Below, piece after piece: positions 62,500 through 64,000 of a DNA stretch of 64,000 bases (positions are counted from its first letter, which is position 1; each line of letters starts with the position of its first letter). Both the position numbers and the translations under genes were made by a program. The stretch is taken from NCBI RefSeq assembly GCF_013299185.1, contig NZ_JAAFKG010000014.1, positions 57,244 to 121,243 of the forward strand, written 5' to 3'. A model generated the notes under the pieces. The model searched no databases and was not told where the DNA came from. It saw only the letters and a list, made by a program, of their open reading frames with translations. The DNA is from Microcoleus sp. bin48.metabat.b7b8b9.023 (GTDB lineage Bacteria; Cyanobacteriota; Cyanobacteriia; Cyanobacteriales; Microcoleaceae).

Positions 62500-62573
62500 C
62501 TATTTGGTTGAATGCTCATCTATCACCAGCAATTGCTGTGTGGATTACTGTCACCTTTGGTGAAATACATTAG
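62496..62573 (+). pseudogene. DUF5615 toxin remnant
   Basis: MTIWLNAHLSPAIAVWITVTFGEIH then TAG. MTIWxxAxLSPAIAxWI is the usual start of the DUF5615 family and the ATGA overlap with the DUF433 stop is standard. The frame closes after 25 codons; a frameshifted continuation (ISDVTISLI) is barely recognisable. This is a dead toxin of a dead pair. Confidence 0.8.
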
Positions 62574-62651
62574 CGATGTGACAATTTCTTTGATTTAATG
62601 CCATTATTAAATAAAAAAGATGATTCTTAAGCGTACCTTGTTGACAAATAT

Positions 62652-63407
62652 ATGTCCCAACGACCAATAGTTCTTGTAACTGGTGCAAGTAGAAGTATTG
62701 GCATTGGTTCATCGATTGCCAAAGAATTAGCACAATCGGGCTGGGATGTTGCTTTGACCTATTGGCAGCCATATGATGTGTCAATGCCTTGGGGCAGCGA
62801 TCCAAGAGAGGTTCAGTTACTTCGCAACGAAGTTGAGAGCTTCGGTGTGCGCTCCACAGCAATCGAGGTCGATTTGTCCTTAGCAGATTCTGCTTTACAG
62901 ATATTCGAGATTATTGAGCGTGATTTGGGATCTGTTACAGCAATGGTCATGTCCCATTGCCACTCAGTGGATAGTGACATTCTGTCCACTTCACTGGAGA
63001 GCTTTGACTTGCATTTTGCTATCAATGCCCGTGCAACCTGGTTATTGGTGAAAGAGTTTGGTAAACAGTTCCAAGGAGAATTCGGAACTGGGCGGATTAT
63101 TGCGATTACCAGCGATCATACGGCTGGCAATCTTCCCTATGGTGCTAGTAAGGGTGCCATGGATCGAATCGTGCTTGCTTCGGCTCAGGAATTCAGATCG
63201 TTGGGCATCACAGCAAACGTGATTAATCCAGGCGCAACTGATACTGGCTGGATGTCCGCAGTCCTCAAAGCTGATATGCAATCTAGAACTCTGTTGAATC
63301 GTGTCGGTATGCCGCAAGACTGTGCAAATCTGGTCAAATTTCTGTGTTCCAAAGAAGGAGGATGGATCAATGGACAACTGCTGTACAGTAATGGTGGTTT
63401 TCAGTAA
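62652..63407 (+). CDS. Short-chain dehydrogenase/reductase
   Basis: A 251-residue classical SDR. The cofactor motif is VTGASRSIGIGSSIAKELA (TGxxxGxG), and the catalytic YGASKG (YxxxK) follows ITSDHTAGNLP. NVINPGATDTGWMS and the C-terminal GGWINGQLLYSNGGF are typical of FabG-like enzymes. The Ser of the triad is probably in ITSDH. The insertion DVALTYWQPYDVSMPWGSD after beta-2 is longer than in FabG, where the usual NADP-binding Arg is not clear. The substrate is unknown. Confidence 0.9.
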   Translation: MSQRPIVLVTGASRSIGIGSSIAKELAQSGWDVALTYWQPYDVSMPWGSDPREVQLLRNEVESFGVRSTAIEVDLSLADSALQIFEIIERDLGSVTAMVMSHCHSVDSDILSTSLESFDLHFAINARATWLLVKEFGKQFQGEFGTGRIIAITSDHTAGNLPYGASKGAMDRIVLASAQEFRSLGITANVINPGATDTGWMSAVLKADMQSRTLLNRVGMPQDCANLVKFLCSKEGGWINGQLLYSNGGFQ

Positions 63408-63663
63408 CCGTTGAGAACGAGAGGTTTTTAGACTTCTGCTTGCGGAAATTGAATATCCGATCGCAGCAACGATCGCCATTTCGATCGCCAGTTTTCAAGG
63501 GCACAGAAGCATTAGGTTTCGTAGATTGCAAACCAGGACGCGGGCAGTAAAACCGAGAAGAGGTGTAAAAGCTTACGGTATACTTCGTTAACGCACCCTA
63601 CAAGAGCCACGTTAAGCTAAAAACAGATAACAGAGAGCCAACCTACGCACAAGGTTAATATCA

Positions 63664-63942
63664 ATGATTGCGATCGCCCAAAAAACCCTTTCCTTCGAGG
63701 AATTTCTCAACTGGGATGACGGTTCCGGTAGGTCATTCGAGCTAGTCAATGGAGTTGCCATGCCCCTGAGCGAACCCACAGCCAAACATGAGGATGTCGT
63801 CGATGGGCTATGTCGTCTCTTAGTAGAGCATTGCCAATCCTTGAACCTTCCCTACGTTCCTCGACAAAATAAAGGCGTTGCTGAATCAAGGTATGAATGC
63901 TCCAGGAATGGGAATATCGTCAAACTTCAAGTAATGTATTAA
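63664..63942 (+). pseudogene. Uma2-family endonuclease, truncated
   Basis: 92 codons. Residues 1-75 match the Uma2 (DUF820) N-terminus (LSFEEFLNWDDGSGRSFELVNGVAMPLSEPTAKHEDVVDGLCRLLVEH). After LPYVPRQNKGV the frame departs from the family (AESRYECSRNG...) and stops; the catalytic D-ExK region is missing. It is probably a decayed member of this abundant cyanobacterial family. The window ends 60 bases later. Confidence 0.7.
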
Positions 63943-64000
63943 TAATTTAATAGAATGCTTGAGCATTTCCTCACATTTAGAATAACAAAGAGTCTTGCGA

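Overview
The window is chromosomal DNA of a cyanobacterium. The evidence is very frequent GCGATCGC-type octamers, a CrtO-type carotenoid ketolase, a one-helix high-light-inducible protein, a DUF3082 protein beside ispE, an XisI-like protein, a PEP-CTERM protein, and glutaredoxin/glutathione genes of the cyanobacterial type. The density of dispersed hairpins, heptamer tandem repeats and decayed toxin-antitoxin genes suggests a large filamentous (Microcoleus/Oscillatoria-like) genome. That last step is inference.

Layout. 1-5.1 kb: tRNA-Thr(UGU), two uncharacterised genes, an M24 aminopeptidase P and a class I aminotransferase. 5.5-12 kb: sbcC and sbcD separated by repeats, then a DUF433/DUF5615 toxin-antitoxin pair and a second DUF433 copy whose toxin has decayed. 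12-25 kb: a KirBac-type potassium channel, several small stress or unknown proteins, a saccharopine-dehydrogenase-like reductase, crtO, a methyltransferase and a large LRR-Roc-COR (ROCO) GTPase. 25-41.5 kb: a block bounded by two complementary halves of one REP-associated tyrosine transposase. It contains galK, rsmA, ispE, DUF3082, an intact and a broken DUF488 gene, metH, a 1.1-kb hairpin array, a membrane protein, a YbjQ protein and a TPR protein. 41.7-46 kb: an Hli protein, a hairpin-rich non-coding element, hflX (apparently lacking an AUG/GUG/UUG start) and a PEP-CTERM protein. 46-49.5 kb: grxC-gshB and a Gfo/Idh/MocA oxidoreductase. 49.7-58.3 kb: a CHAT-FHA fusion, a cellulose-synthase-like glycosyltransferase, a solo XisI and a branched-chain-amino-acid-type binding protein with a truncated paralogue. 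59-64 kb: ctaA-ctaB (heme A synthesis), a cluster of small toxin-antitoxin genes both intact and broken, an SDR oxidoreductase and a truncated Uma2 gene.

Functional groupings: SbcCD (DNA end processing), GrxC/GshB (glutathione), CtaA/CtaB (heme O/A), and IspE with CrtO (isoprenoid and carotenoid). Most of the rest are single-gene units.

The most distinctive content is repeat biology. There are at least two MITE-like families: one with TA target duplication and about 27-bp inverted ends, one with 9-bp duplication and 12-bp inverted ends. One copy is nested inside the other family. There are REP palindromes next to transposase remnants, hairpin families whose arms co-vary, and TTGACAG heptamer arrays linked to a dispersed repeat of about 135 bp. 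The two transposase halves, their flanking REPs and the MITE at the break fit a single inversion of about 15.7 kb.
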